Assembly: GCA_028456385.1 (NCBI GenBank)
Contig: JALNQF010000354.1
Coordinates: 1 to 41,706 of the forward strand
DNA: 41,706 nt
Source of the DNA: Ophiosphaerella korrae
Lineage: Eukaryota > Ascomycota > Dothideomycetes > Pleosporales > Phaeosphaeriaceae
Direction of reading: 5' to 3'
Shown: positions 1-9,800 of the stretch, piece by piece
How the letters are laid out: each line of letters begins with the position of its first letter
Position numbering within the stretch: the first letter of the stretch is position 1
Made by a program: the position numbers and the translations under genes
The notes under the pieces: model-generated
What the model was told of the DNA's origin: nothing
The model's input: only the letters and a program-made list of their open reading frames with translations
Database searches by the model: none

Positions 1-204
1 ACCTATTATAATTTATAAGTTCTAATTTAGCTTTATTATATAGTTATTTATATATAAGTAAGAATTACTAAAATACTTTAAAGTTTAATATTTCTACTAA
101 TATGTTACTTTCTAAGATTTTTATTTTATAAAGTTAATTCTAATACCTATATCTAATATATATTAAAACTTAAAGTTAATAGAAAAAGTAGTTATTAAGA
201 TAGA
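1..204. other. RIP-degraded AT-rich tract, unclassified
   Basis: This stretch is nearly all A/T with almost no CA or TG dinucleotides, like the repeat DNA from 2460 onward. No reading frame, LTR end or inverted repeat could be recognised. It ends abruptly at a run of nine G (205-213), beyond which base composition is normal. It is probably the edge of another mutated repeat lying mostly outside the window. Confidence 0.6.
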
Positions 205-1130
205 GGGGGGGGGCTAAGGGGAGAAAACGTGCATTAGGTGGGGGTGCACTAGGCGGTAAGCTACACTAGGGCGGCGTGTCGATCCCCCGATTCGCGCGCG
301 GGCCAATCAAGTCGCAGGGCAGTCCCTGGCGACCCTCAGCATTCATCCTCAACTAACTACATACTGTGTAGTAGACATGCAATACATAGTTAACACAATC
401 GCGCAACTCAGACCCACTTAGATGTGTTGACCAAGGGGCCGATGCCTCATCCGATGGCGAATGATGGGGAGCTCTCAGAATTTGTGCGCCCTTCAAGAGA
501 GAGAGCTGATCATCAATATTCAGCAGAACGATCCAGTTCGTCCGTTTCACCTAGGCGCACTACAACGCGCAGCCAAACTCCTTCGTGCGTGTGCCTATGC
601 GCAAAGTGGTGTGTGTAGTCTAATGTTTCGTTTTTCTTAATGGGAGGAACACCTACCTGTGCAAAGTACGAAAATGAGCGCACCTAACTTTACTTGAACG
701 CATCAATATTTACCAGCGACGAATGCGCTTCAGTGCATTAGGCTACCCCACAGCCGCAGGCAAGCATTTCCCGGATCTGTTTAACATAAAAAGTTACCAT
801 CCTGGGACCGAAGTAAGTGCCGATACACTCCCGATTCCGAACAGACAACGGGAAATGGTTCAAAAGGAGTTCTGAGATAATACGGTACGTTTTTGGCGCT
901 TTGATTAAGATGCAGTGTCTCTCCTTCATCACGCGTGGTTCAGCGTGGACATAGTTGGCATGCAAACCTGTGATCTTTACCACCATCTTTCGTGGACCCG
1001 AGAAGTCAAACGCATGGTCTCATCTTTTCTGCTAGAACGTTTATAGCTGCATTATCTGAATTCGCCCAAGTTTTCTTCTTACTGCAAGTCCTTGATGTTC
1101 CATCCTAAACTACGGCGATAGATGGTGCCT
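205..1130. other. Base-balanced intergenic DNA upstream of the hydrolase gene
   Basis: Composition is ordinary, with many CA and TG dinucleotides, so RIP has not acted here. Three short open frames exist (353-550 minus, 424-618 plus, 738-986 minus). None shows a recognisable domain, and I do not call genes. A short degenerate repeat, CAYTAGGYGG, occurs three times at 232-274. The segment is most likely the distal promoter and spacer of the gene at 1376. Confidence 0.5.
232..274. repeat. Three imperfect copies of CAYTAGGYGG
   Basis: The motif appears as CATTAGGTGG (232-241), CACTAGGCGG (247-256) and CACTAGGGCGG (264-274), just inside the left edge of the unmutated island. No function is recognised. 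It could be a protein-binding cluster or the remnant of a repeat end. Confidence 0.35.
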
Positions 1131-1170
1131 CGGACGGTGTCGGATGCCGGGTCTTCCGCACCGGATGCGG
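1131..1170. promoter_or_regulatory. CGG-triplet cluster upstream of the hydrolase
   Basis: About 205-245 bp before the ATG lie several CGG/CCG triplets, including CGGATGCCG (1141-1149), CCGCACCGG (1156-1164) and a second CGGATGC at 1162, giving two direct CGGATGC copies 21 bp apart. Fungal Zn2Cys6 activators typically bind paired CGG triplets, so this is a plausible operator. It is inferred from pattern only. Confidence 0.35.
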
Positions 1171-1211
1171 GTCTACCTGGAGTTGTCGGCAAGTCATCTT
1201 GACAAGTAGCC

Positions 1212-1229
1212 ATGACCACCAGGGTTTGA
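1212..1229 (+). promoter_or_regulatory. Possible five-codon uORF in the 5' leader
   Basis: An ATG at 1212 opens a five-codon frame ending in TGA at 1227-1229, out of frame with the hydrolase whose ATG is at 1376. It would matter only if transcription starts upstream of 1212, which the sequence does not show. Confidence 0.25.
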
Positions 1230-1375
1230 AACTTATCTGGCAGGACATTGTTCGAGGTCTGACGCTCATTCCCACTGCCATCTGGCTATTCTTGCAGTGC
1301 TACTTCAAGGATCCATTCAACGTATTCTCCGCCTACGTTTTTTCCCAAGTCTCTACCAGCTACATACTTAAAAAG

Positions 1376-2231
1376 ATGACCGCCAATTCGAAGCCGACAA
1401 TTCTATTGGTGCCCGGTGCATGGATACCATCTGACTTCTTCAATTCCTTACGCTATCTTCTCGCCCAAGAGGGATATGAGTCTGTCGCTGTCGATCATCC
1501 CTCTGTTGGGGGCGAACCTGCAGACCAGACTCTAGACACCGATGTTGCTAATTTGCGCAACACCTTAAACCGACTAATTGACCAAGAAGGCAAAGACGTG
1601 GTTGTTCTCTTGCACTCATATGGTACGTTTGAGGTAGATCATGTTTCAACACCCACCCACTCACTACAAGTTTTAGGTGGCGTCGTTGGCTCTTGTGCCA
1701 GCAAGGGATTTGGTGCAAAGCAGCGCGCAGACGAGGGAAAGCAAGGCGGAATCACGACCATCATCTATGTCTCTGCCTTCGTACTCCAGGTTGGGGAAAG
1801 TCTTCTTAACAAGCTCGGTGACCAGATGCCTCCATTTACTAAGCTTGATGTAGGTACCTGTGAAATTTGTCTTCCCGATCCATCCAAATCAGTCTGACTT
1901 CTTGTAGGGCTCGAAGGTGTACATCGATCAAGGTCCCGAGATTGGCTTCTCGGACCTACCAGAAGACGAGCAGAAGAAATGGCATGCTCATCTTACTCAC
2001 ACTGCCGTCGGGGCCTTCAGGGGTGCTTCGACATATGAGCCGTGGCACCAGATCCCCTGCGCGTACTTCGTTTGTGACGCTGATAGACTCCTCTTACCGC
2101 CTATCCAAGAGGCGTTCGCCAATTCTATAGGTGCCACGGTGCACAGAAATACGGGAGGTCATAACCCATTTCTTTCGGTGCCGGATCAAATTGTCACGGG
2201 GATCAAGACCGTACTAGTGGGAAGTAGATAG
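1376..2231 (+). CDS. Alpha/beta-hydrolase fold protein, three exons
   Basis: The model joins 1376-1622, 1677-1849 and 1908-2231, giving 247 residues and a TAG stop at 2229-2231. The product starts MTANSKPTILLVPGAW, a beta strand followed by the oxyanion-loop region typical of small fungal alpha/beta hydrolases. After splicing, the nucleophile elbow reads LLHSYGGVVGS with Ser81. The likely acid is Asp199 in CDADRLLLP (Asp197 is possible) and the catalytic His is His225 in GGHNPFLS. The length is usual for this single-domain family. There is no signal peptide, so the enzyme is probably cytosolic. The substrate is unknown; relatives include esterase-like and signalling-compound hydrolases. I chose the ATG at 1376 because the frame upstream is open back to 1199 but contains no in-frame ATG. 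Intron 1 is a multiple of three without stops, so an unspliced reading stays open through the elbow but disrupts it. The gene appears intact, lacks RIP damage, and is the only host gene here. Confidence 0.88.
1623..1676 (+). other. Intron 1 of the hydrolase gene
   Basis: The 54-nt intron runs from GTACGT to TTTTAG in phase 1, with a possible branch site CTCAC near 1660. Removing it restores the family elbow HSYGG. Its length is a multiple of three and it has no in-frame stop, so it is easily mistaken for coding sequence. Confidence 0.85.
1850..1907 (+). other. Intron 2 of the hydrolase gene
   Basis: The 58-nt phase-0 intron runs from GTAGGT to TTGTAG, with a good branch site TCTGAC near 1893-1898. 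Splicing joins KLD to GSKVYIDQGP and carries the frame to the final stop; the unspliced frame ends just before the acceptor. Confidence 0.88.
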
Positions 2232-2391
2232 AATTTGAACTTCTGAAGACATTGATTTGAGCACATAACCAAAGATCTTGCAGAAGTATTGTATATTACT
2301 GAATCTCATATGTTGTTGCTGCTCTAATCTTGATGCATTGCCTGCTAGGCTGCAAAAGGGTCAAGAACGCTCGCTAGCGTAGGAATAGTAT
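2232..2391. other. 3' flank of the hydrolase gene
   Basis: This is unmutated, base-balanced DNA after the stop codon. No canonical AATAAA is visible. It presumably holds the 3' UTR and polyadenylation site and ends where the repeat DNA begins. Confidence 0.5.
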
Positions 2392-2459
2392 TGTTAGAAT
2401 ATACGCTTATATAAGAGAGAGTATTAGCAGAGTACTATCCCTATATAGATTTACTAACA
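2392..2459. repeat. 68-bp TGTTAG...CTAACA unit at the island border
   Basis: The segment starts TGTTAG and ends CTAACA, a perfect terminal inversion of the TG...CA kind seen at retrotransposon LTR ends, and contains TATATAAG inside. No matching 5-bp target duplication is visible (left AGTAT, right ATTAA). It may be a tiny solo LTR or MITE relic, or chance. It lies exactly at the transition to RIP-degraded DNA. Confidence 0.35.
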
Positions 2460-3030
2460 ATTAATTTAATTAATTTTTAAGGGGCTAATTAATTTAATTA
2501 ATTTAAAAGAGAGTTATTAATTGAATTAATTAAATTAATCCGAAAAAATAAGCCTAATTAGTTAGAAATTAATTAAGTAATTAATTAAAAATTAATGAAT
2601 TAGATTAATTATAGAGAATATCTTAGAAGTTACTAAATTAGAAAATTACTTATTTATATAAGTCCTATTTATAGAGTTTATATACTTCCTTAATAGTTTT
2701 TAGAAATAGCTTTAAGGCTTTATAGAGCTCTATTAAGTACTTAAATCCTACCTCTAACTAATATCTTATATACTAGATAGCTAATAGTACTTATAGAGAG
2801 AGCTTTACTTAATAAAGTTCTAGAAAGTTACTAATCTTAGAGAACTACTTCTTATACTTATAGCCTAAGGTAGAAATTAATAAGATATCTAGAGTAAGTT
2901 AAAACAGCTTTAAGTACTTATAGTATTAAGTAATCTAGTAAGAGATAATATTAATAGAAAATAGATAGTCTTAGAGTAAATTTAACTCTTTTTTTTAGTA
3001 TATATACTTATTACTTTACTCTTTATAAAA
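2460..3030. other. RIP-degraded AT-rich DNA with TTAATTAA-rich start
   Basis: The first 140 bp are built of overlapping TTAATT/AATTAA strings on both strands, including stretches that pair with each other. The remainder has no recognisable gene or LTR. CA and TG are nearly absent. It is probably a mutated repeat of unknown class. Confidence 0.5.
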
Positions 3031-3285
3031 GTTAATATAATAAAAGTTTTTTAAATACTTAAGACTTTTATAAACTCTAGTATAAGTAAAAGTAGAGCTA
3101 ATATACTAAAGATTATAATATTATATAGTTATAACCTAAAGTAAAGCTTAATACTTATAAAGAGAGTAAAGTAAGTATTATTTTTTCTTAGATACTAGTA
3201 ATACTATTAAATACTCTCTATTATCTCTTTACTATCTTTTATAGCTTATAGTAAGTACTATTATTTTCTAGCTACTTTTTAATAG
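3031..3285. repeat. Left inverted arm
   Basis: This arm is the inverted partner of 5440-5665 plus 12706-12748. The two diverge mainly at AT-rich indels, one of which adds about 30 bp in the right arm near 5572-5600. The outer boundary is set where similarity stops. Confidence 0.6.
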
Positions 3286-3479
3286 TTAAAAGGAGTAGGA
3301 TTATTATACTAATTAATCTACTTCTAGAAATTTAATCTAAGCTTAGCTTTCTTTTAAATTAGTATTAATATATTATCTAGCTTACTTTTATACTTACTCT
3401 AAAGCTCTTAGAACTAAGTATCTAAACTTTTAATTTACTCTAAGTACTTTTTTTAAGAGTTATTATAGTAGAACTTATA

Positions 3480-4550
3480 GTATAAGTAAAGAATAGTTAT
3501 AGTATAGTATATAAGTAAATTATTAAGTTTTATATAGTATTTCTAAAGCTTATTCTATACTACTTAAATATTAATTACTAGGTAATCTATTTAGGTATCT
3601 ACTTTATTAAAATTAATAAAGTTCTACTACCTAGATAGATTTTTATAATCTTTTAAACTAACTTTAAAAGTAGAGATAACTTTATAGATTATACTAAACT
3701 AGCTAGAAGCTCTTCTACTTTTAAGCTTTAAAGTAGCTTCTTTAAAAAGCTAGAGTACTTAGATATACTAAGTAATAACTACTTAGTCCTAAAAAGTAAA
3801 GCTATTAGATTTTATCTAGTAAAGTATACTATAAATCTTTAATCTTTTAGTATACTAATAAGCTTTATTAGTTTAAGTTTTCTTAATATAATACTATATA
3901 TAAGTATTAAAAGCTTCTAGAATCTTAGTAGATTTTTTAAAAGTATTATAAAAAGAGTTCTACTTAGTAGTAATAAGCTTAAGAACTTCTTTTAGTATAA
4001 AGGCCTACTAGCTATTAAGTAAAACTACTTTAGTATTCTAAAAACTCTAGATAAAATTATACTATTAAAGTAATTAGATATATTTAAAAATATTAATAAG
4101 TACTCTAAAAAGCTTTTATTTTTACTACTTTTATAAAAACTACTTCTTTACTTTATTTTATACTTACTTATTATTAAAAGAGTTTCTATTAACTTTAAAG
4201 ATAATTATTTAGCTAATAAGATTAATAGTATAGGAACTAGAGTAGAAGTATTAGTACTTAGGTTTAAAGCTATACTTATTAGTAATCGATTTAACTACTA
4301 TATTATTTAAGGTAGTATTATTAAGTATAAAGTAACTAATCTTAGTAAGAAAAATAGTAAAGTTCTTAAAAATCTAGTATATTACTTTAGTAATTTACTC
4401 TTTACTATATAATCTAAAGAGTTAAAGTAGTATAATAAGTAAGTTTTTAATCTTACTATTTATATTAATATAGAAAGCTACTATACTATAAAAAGCTTTC
4501 TTACTACTTCTAGTTATTTATTTATTAAAAAGATATAAATATTTATAAAA
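3480..4550 (+). pseudogene. RIP-degraded coding relic inside the inverted-repeat element
   Basis: One plus-strand frame (codon starts divisible by three) reads as protein-like sequence across about 1 kb, broken only by TAA/TAG stops of the type RIP makes from CAA/CAG/CGA. The clearest open piece is near 4130-4308, around the string GTRVEVLVLRFKA. No known domain was recognised. By position it may be the transposase of the element with inverted arms. Confidence 0.35.
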
Positions 4551-5439
4551 AACTAATCTAGTTCTATATATTCTTTAAAGAAGAGATAGTTAAATACTTA
4601 TAGAATATACTAAATAATACTCTAGTAATTCTTCTATAAAGTACTATAAGCTTTAAGATTTATTACTTCTATTAAAGCTCTAAAGGCTAGCTAATAAGTA
4701 ATAAGTTTAATTCTAAACTATTATAGGGTCTAGTTTTAGCTCTATAGTAAGCCTAACCTAAGTTTTTCTTACTTTTAAGCTTTAAGCTAGTTACTATCTA
4801 TTAAGCTCTAATATATAAATAGAGTAACTAATAGTTAAGTTAAGTAATATAATTACTTTATAATTTTCTTTTTCTAGTATACTAATAAACTAATTAACTA
4901 GCTAGTATTATTTTACTTATTAACTAAGTAACTATATTAATAATATATAGGTATTCTATAGCTAAAAGTACTAGAAATATTAAGTATATTATATACTAAG
5001 TTTATTAGTAGCTTCTAGTAAATATTATATAATAGTTAATTTAATTAGTAATATTATATAAATTATATATAGAAAGTTTTATATAAAAAAAGATAGCTTA
5101 ATATTATAAAGAGTCTAGAGTAAAAAGCTATTAGAGTATAATTAGTACTATTAATAAGCTCTACTAAGCTAAGTAACTAGTATTATAATCTCTATTAGCT
5201 AGTATATTTCTTTATATATAACTTAGTATAACTCTAAGTAAGTTCTATATAAGTATAAAAAACTTTAAGTAATAATAACTACTATTATAGCTTAACTAGC
5301 TATTAGCTTCTTTTATCTAGATTAGCTTAGTAGTATATTATATTTATACTAAGTAATCTTATTCTACTTCTTTAAAGAGTTTACTTATTAGATAATAATC
5401 TAAGTTTATTTAGTATATTAGTAGAAGTAAAAATTAGCT

Positions 5440-5665
5440 TTAATATAGCTATTAAAAAGTAGCTAGAAGATAATAGTACTTACTAAAAGCTATAAGAGAT
5501 AGTTTTTAAAAGTACTACTAGTATCTAAAAGAAAATAATACTTACTTTCTTCTCTTTATAAGTATTATACTTTTTATATACCTATATAGTATATTAGCTT
5601 TACTTTAGATTATAACTATATAGTATTATAATTATTAGTATTTTAGCTTTACTTTTAACTTACTC
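5440..5665. repeat. Right inverted arm, inner part
   Basis: This pairs with the left arm. The continuation of the arm lies 7 kb away at 12706-12748 because element 1 inserted here, duplicating TAGAG. Confidence 0.6.
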
Positions 5666-5670
5666 TAGAG

Positions 5671-6098
5671 TATAATAGGCTATTACTAGGGTCGACTTAC
5701 TAGGGCCTAAGAGTATTAGTAGACCGCGAGGTAATAATAAAAGATTATATAGTAATCTACAATAACTATAAATAATAGAAGATATTTTGTAACTATCTTA
5801 TATTAGCGTTCTATAGTTAATAGATTGAATTACTAATACTATCCTAATAATACGTATCCTACTAGCTATATACTTATAGTAATCTATTAATCTATATATA
5901 CTAAGACTAATAGATTGTAGATTACTTTAATCTATAATCTATTAATACTAAGAGTCTATAGATTATAAATTACCTTATGTGTTATAATTATATATAGCCT
6001 CCTAATTAGGTTCGTATCCTTTATTATTGTATAGGTCTAAGTTACTTATTATAGAGCTTATTAGTTCTATTTATAGTTCTCTTATTACTATTATAATA
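5671..6098 (-). repeat. 3' LTR of element 1
   Basis: This 428-bp LTR contains clustered AATCTAT/ATAGATT motifs at about 5880-5970 that can fold on themselves. It is preceded by TSD TAGAG and bordered on the internal side by the polypurine tract. Confidence 0.93.
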
Positions 6099-6801
6099 CT
6101 ATCTCCTTCCCTAGGTAGGTCCTTGTTTATCTACTCTAGAGCTAAAGTTATTAATCTACTTTCTTTATTAATTTATAGTTCCTTATTACTCTCTATAGTT
6201 ATTTTATCTATATATTATTACTACTTTCTTGTAGATTATATATTACGTAATAGTATTAAGATATTTCTTTACTCTTATTATACTTCTCCTAAATTAAACC
6301 CTAAGTCTCTTCTTTATATTATTTCTATAAATAATAGTAGGGCCTATAAGGCGTATATTTGTGTAAATATACGTAGTTCCTATAATATATCTAGTATTTC
6401 TCTTTCTAAGTATACGTTTATTATACTTATTCTTGTATCTAGGCTTAATAATATAAGGGAGAGCTATTAACTAAACTTAAGAGAAATTACTATCTTAAAT
6501 TATAGAGGCTAAAGCTAAACGTAAGTAGATCTAAGAGCTTACGTAGAGTAAGCTAGTAAAGAATTAAGCTTATCTCTCTTATCTTTATAAGATAAAGGTA
6601 TTAAATAATAAGAAATTAGCTAAGTAGTTAGTAGCTCTAGAAGCTAAGCTAGACTTAGATAAGGTATTTAGTGTTATTATAGTAAGTTCTATATTAAGTA
6701 GTCCTATTACTTCTCTATCTAGTAATAGTAGTATTAGTTCTCTTAGTTTACTACTAGGCGTTCTAGAGGGTTTTAATTTTAGAACTCCTCTAGTTTCTTA
6801 A
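6099..6801 (+). pseudogene. Antisense ORF of element 1, opposite the pol 3' end
   Basis: The plus strand is open from inside the LTR (about 6027) to TAA at 6468-6470. A second frame then reads IEAKAKRK...YKIKVLNNKKLAK...LEAKLDLDK and ends LEGFNFRTPLVS with TAA at 6799-6801. Corresponding frames occur in elements 2-6 with the same C-terminus. The first part has a Cys-type cluster (RAYKAYICVN, probably RACKACxCVN before RIP) near 6340-6375. The second part is charged and Leu/Lys-rich and may form a coiled coil. The frame changes at the same place in every copy, near a TAG at about 6505, which suggests a spliced intron or frameshift. It overlaps the end of pol by about 23 bp. The function is unknown and I recognise no family. 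Confidence 0.6.
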
Positions 6802-9800
6802 GGTAATTAAGATTATCTTCTAGTTCCTATATTTTCTCTTATAGTTGTCCTTTTTCGTCTATACCTATCTATTTTACTAGGTAGTAATTCCTTCTATTAT
6901 AGAATTAGTAAGCTAGGATTTCTTTAACTTCTTATTCTTTTTATTCTCTATACGTATCTACTTTATATACTAGTAGTTCTATATTTTATAGTACTTATTC
7001 TAGTAGAGCTATATAAAACGTTAGGTATATCCTTATCTTATTTAGTAGCTTTAATTTAAATATAACTAGTGTAACTTTTTTCTTAATTTTATATAGTCTT
7101 ATCTTAACATAGTTTAGTTTTAAACTTAGTTGTTTACTCTTAATATTTTTCTATACTAACTATACTTTTTCTCTTTTTCTAAATTAGAGTCCTTTTTTAT
7201 ACTTTCTATTATAGTACTTAGCTATATAATTAAATAAGAATTCTATATCTTGTCTTAGTTAATTGTATATATCTTTAAGTCTATTAGTAAAGTTTTCTCT
7301 TCTTAGAGACTAAGATATCTAATTTCTTAGTATCTAGTATATATTAGTTTCGAATCTATAGTTTGTAAAGAAAGCTAATACTCTTGTTACTATGTTCTTT
7401 ACGCTATTATATACTAACTATACTATAGGTAGTAGCTATACCTAGTTATTCTAGTTATAATTAAGGTAGTATCTTAAGTATTATTCTACTATCTAATTTA
7501 TTTATTCTAACTATCTATCTATTTATAAGTAGTATGCTGTAGATATTGTATATTATATTCCTAATTACGCTACTATTATTCTCTATAATTTTAATGTAAA
7601 TTATATATCTCTATCTATAATAATTTTGTCTAGTAGTCTATATTAACTAATTATAGTTCCTAGAACCTAGTATATAGTAACCTCTATCCTACTTTTTTCT
7701 TTATATAGTCTAAAGTATATATACTTTATAAGTTTATCTACTATTATTATAATTCTATTATATTTAACTCCTAATATTAAGTCCTTAGATTTTAGTAGCT
7801 TTGTAATAAAGTCTATAGTAATAACTTCTTATAGTTATTTTAGTACTTTTACTAGTTATAGTATTCTATATAGTACGTATCTACTATATTTATTCTTTTA
7901 GTATTCTATATATTCTTATAGTACTTCTATTACTAATTATCTTGCTTTTAGAATATAGTAATCTCTTAGTAGTCTATCTAATATCTTGTTAATACCTTAG
8001 TAACTATATACTAGTAATTTATAGAATTATTATATAAATTCTTTCTAAATCTTTCTTAGAATATATATTCTTCTATAGGCTTATACAAATCTATTTTAAA
8101 TTTCTAATTTCTTTATTTCTTTAGATACTTCTTATATTATTTTCTAAATCTATTTATCTATCTTACTACTTGTTCTTTTAAGTATTGCGGCTATTTTAAG
8201 TATATTTAGGATTAGGTATCTTTCCTTGTTCTTAACTAGAACTATACTAGTAGCGTTTACTTCTTTCTATAAGTCTAGTCTTTTACTAAAAGTATCTATA
8301 AATTAATTATCTTTTCTTTTTATATATATAATTTCTATATTAAATATTAATAGAAATTTCTACTATCTTATATAGCGTTATAATAGTTTCTTGTTTATTA
8401 TAAATCCTATAAGATTTTTATAGTCTATATAGACTTTTGTCTTATACTTTACTCTTTATAGGTATACTTTCTACTATTTAAATACTTTATAGATTACTAG
8501 TATCTTTTTATTATAGATTAAGTAGTTAAGTTCTACTAGCTTTATTTTCTTAGAGAAGTATTTAACTAAATATTTTTGTTTAGCCTCTAGGTCTTCTTGT
8601 ATTAGTACTATTCTATAGACTAAGTTAGATACGTCTATCTTTACTATTACTAGTAGGTCTAGGTTATATATCCTAATAACTAGATTTTCTATAAACTTCT
8701 TCTTAATCTTATTAAATACTTCGTTATATTCTTTAGTCTATTTAAATAGTATATCTTTCTTTATAAGTTTTGTAATTAGTTCTATATTTTTAGAATATCT
8801 TACTATTAACTTTCTATAAAAGTTAGCTAGCCTATAAAATTATTATACTTCTTTTAGGTTTCTTAGTTTTAGCTATTCTTTAATTAACTTAGTCTTTTCT
8901 AGGTTAATCTTAATCTTTCCTAGTTCTATAATAAACTTAAGGAAGTCTATTTCTTTTATATAGAACTCGCATTTCTTTATTTTAAGAAATAATTTATTTT
9001 CTACTAGTTTCTCTAGTACCTTGTATATATGTTATACGTGTTCTTCTTCTATTTCTAAAAATATAAGGATGTTGTCTAAGTATATAAATATAAATACGTC
9101 TAAGTACTCTCTTAGTACTATATTAATTCTCTCTTAGAATACTACTAGTATATTTATTAAGCTAAATAGTATAACTAAGTATTTATATAGTCTATACTAT
9201 ATTCTAAACGCTATTTTCTACTTATTACCTTTTTTAATTCTAATCTAGTAGTAAGCGTTCTAGATATCTAGTTTTGTAAAGATCTTTACTCTTTATAGTC
9301 TATCTTATATTCTATCTATTTATAGTAGTAGATATTAATTTTTATTTATAATTGCGTTAGTTTTCTTAAAATCTATATAGGGTCTTTTATTACTTATTCT
9401 TTTCTTGTCTATAAATATAAGTCTATATACTACTAAGGATTTAGACTCTCTTATCTATCTCTTTTTTATTATATTTTAGATAAATACTTACTTAATCTTA
9501 GATTCTTCTTCTATTTATTAGTAAACTAGGCTCTATCCTATGTTTTTACTTTCTTCTAGTTCTATCGCTAAATCCTATAGTTAATATTCTAGAAGGTAAT
9601 CTTCTAGCTCTATAAGCTATTTTTCTTATTTCTTATATTCTTTAGGAAATTTTCCTTTATAAGTACTTATGTTAGCTTTTAATATGTCTATTCTACTATA
9701 ACTAATTTTTTCTATTCTCTAATTAATTTATAGGTTAGTTATCTATAACTATAGTATACCTAGTATTTTATCTAGTTTATTATTAATTGTTATTATATCT

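Noticed and set aside
353..618. Overlapping short open frames on both strands (353-550 minus, 424-618 plus)
   Set aside because: They overlap each other, show no domain or splice context, and look like chance frames in non-coding DNA.
738..986. 82-codon minus-strand frame starting with ATG
   Set aside because: No recognisable motif or homologous pattern, no intron signals, and it lies in the putative promoter of the hydrolase. A lineage-specific small protein cannot be excluded, but nothing supports it.
1199..1375. N-terminal extension of the hydrolase with a hydrophobic stretch
   Set aside because: The frame is open but begins at TTG with no in-frame ATG; the family N-terminus is complete from 1376.
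1867..2130. Alternative plus-strand frame over exon 3
   Set aside because: Arg/Ser-rich shadow of the hydrolase; the spliced frame carries the catalytic Asp and His motifs.
6027..6470. Open frame treated as an independent 147-residue gene
   Set aside because: Its start lies inside the LTR at a TTG and its ancestral frame continues downstream; it is the first part of the degraded antisense ORF, not a functional gene.
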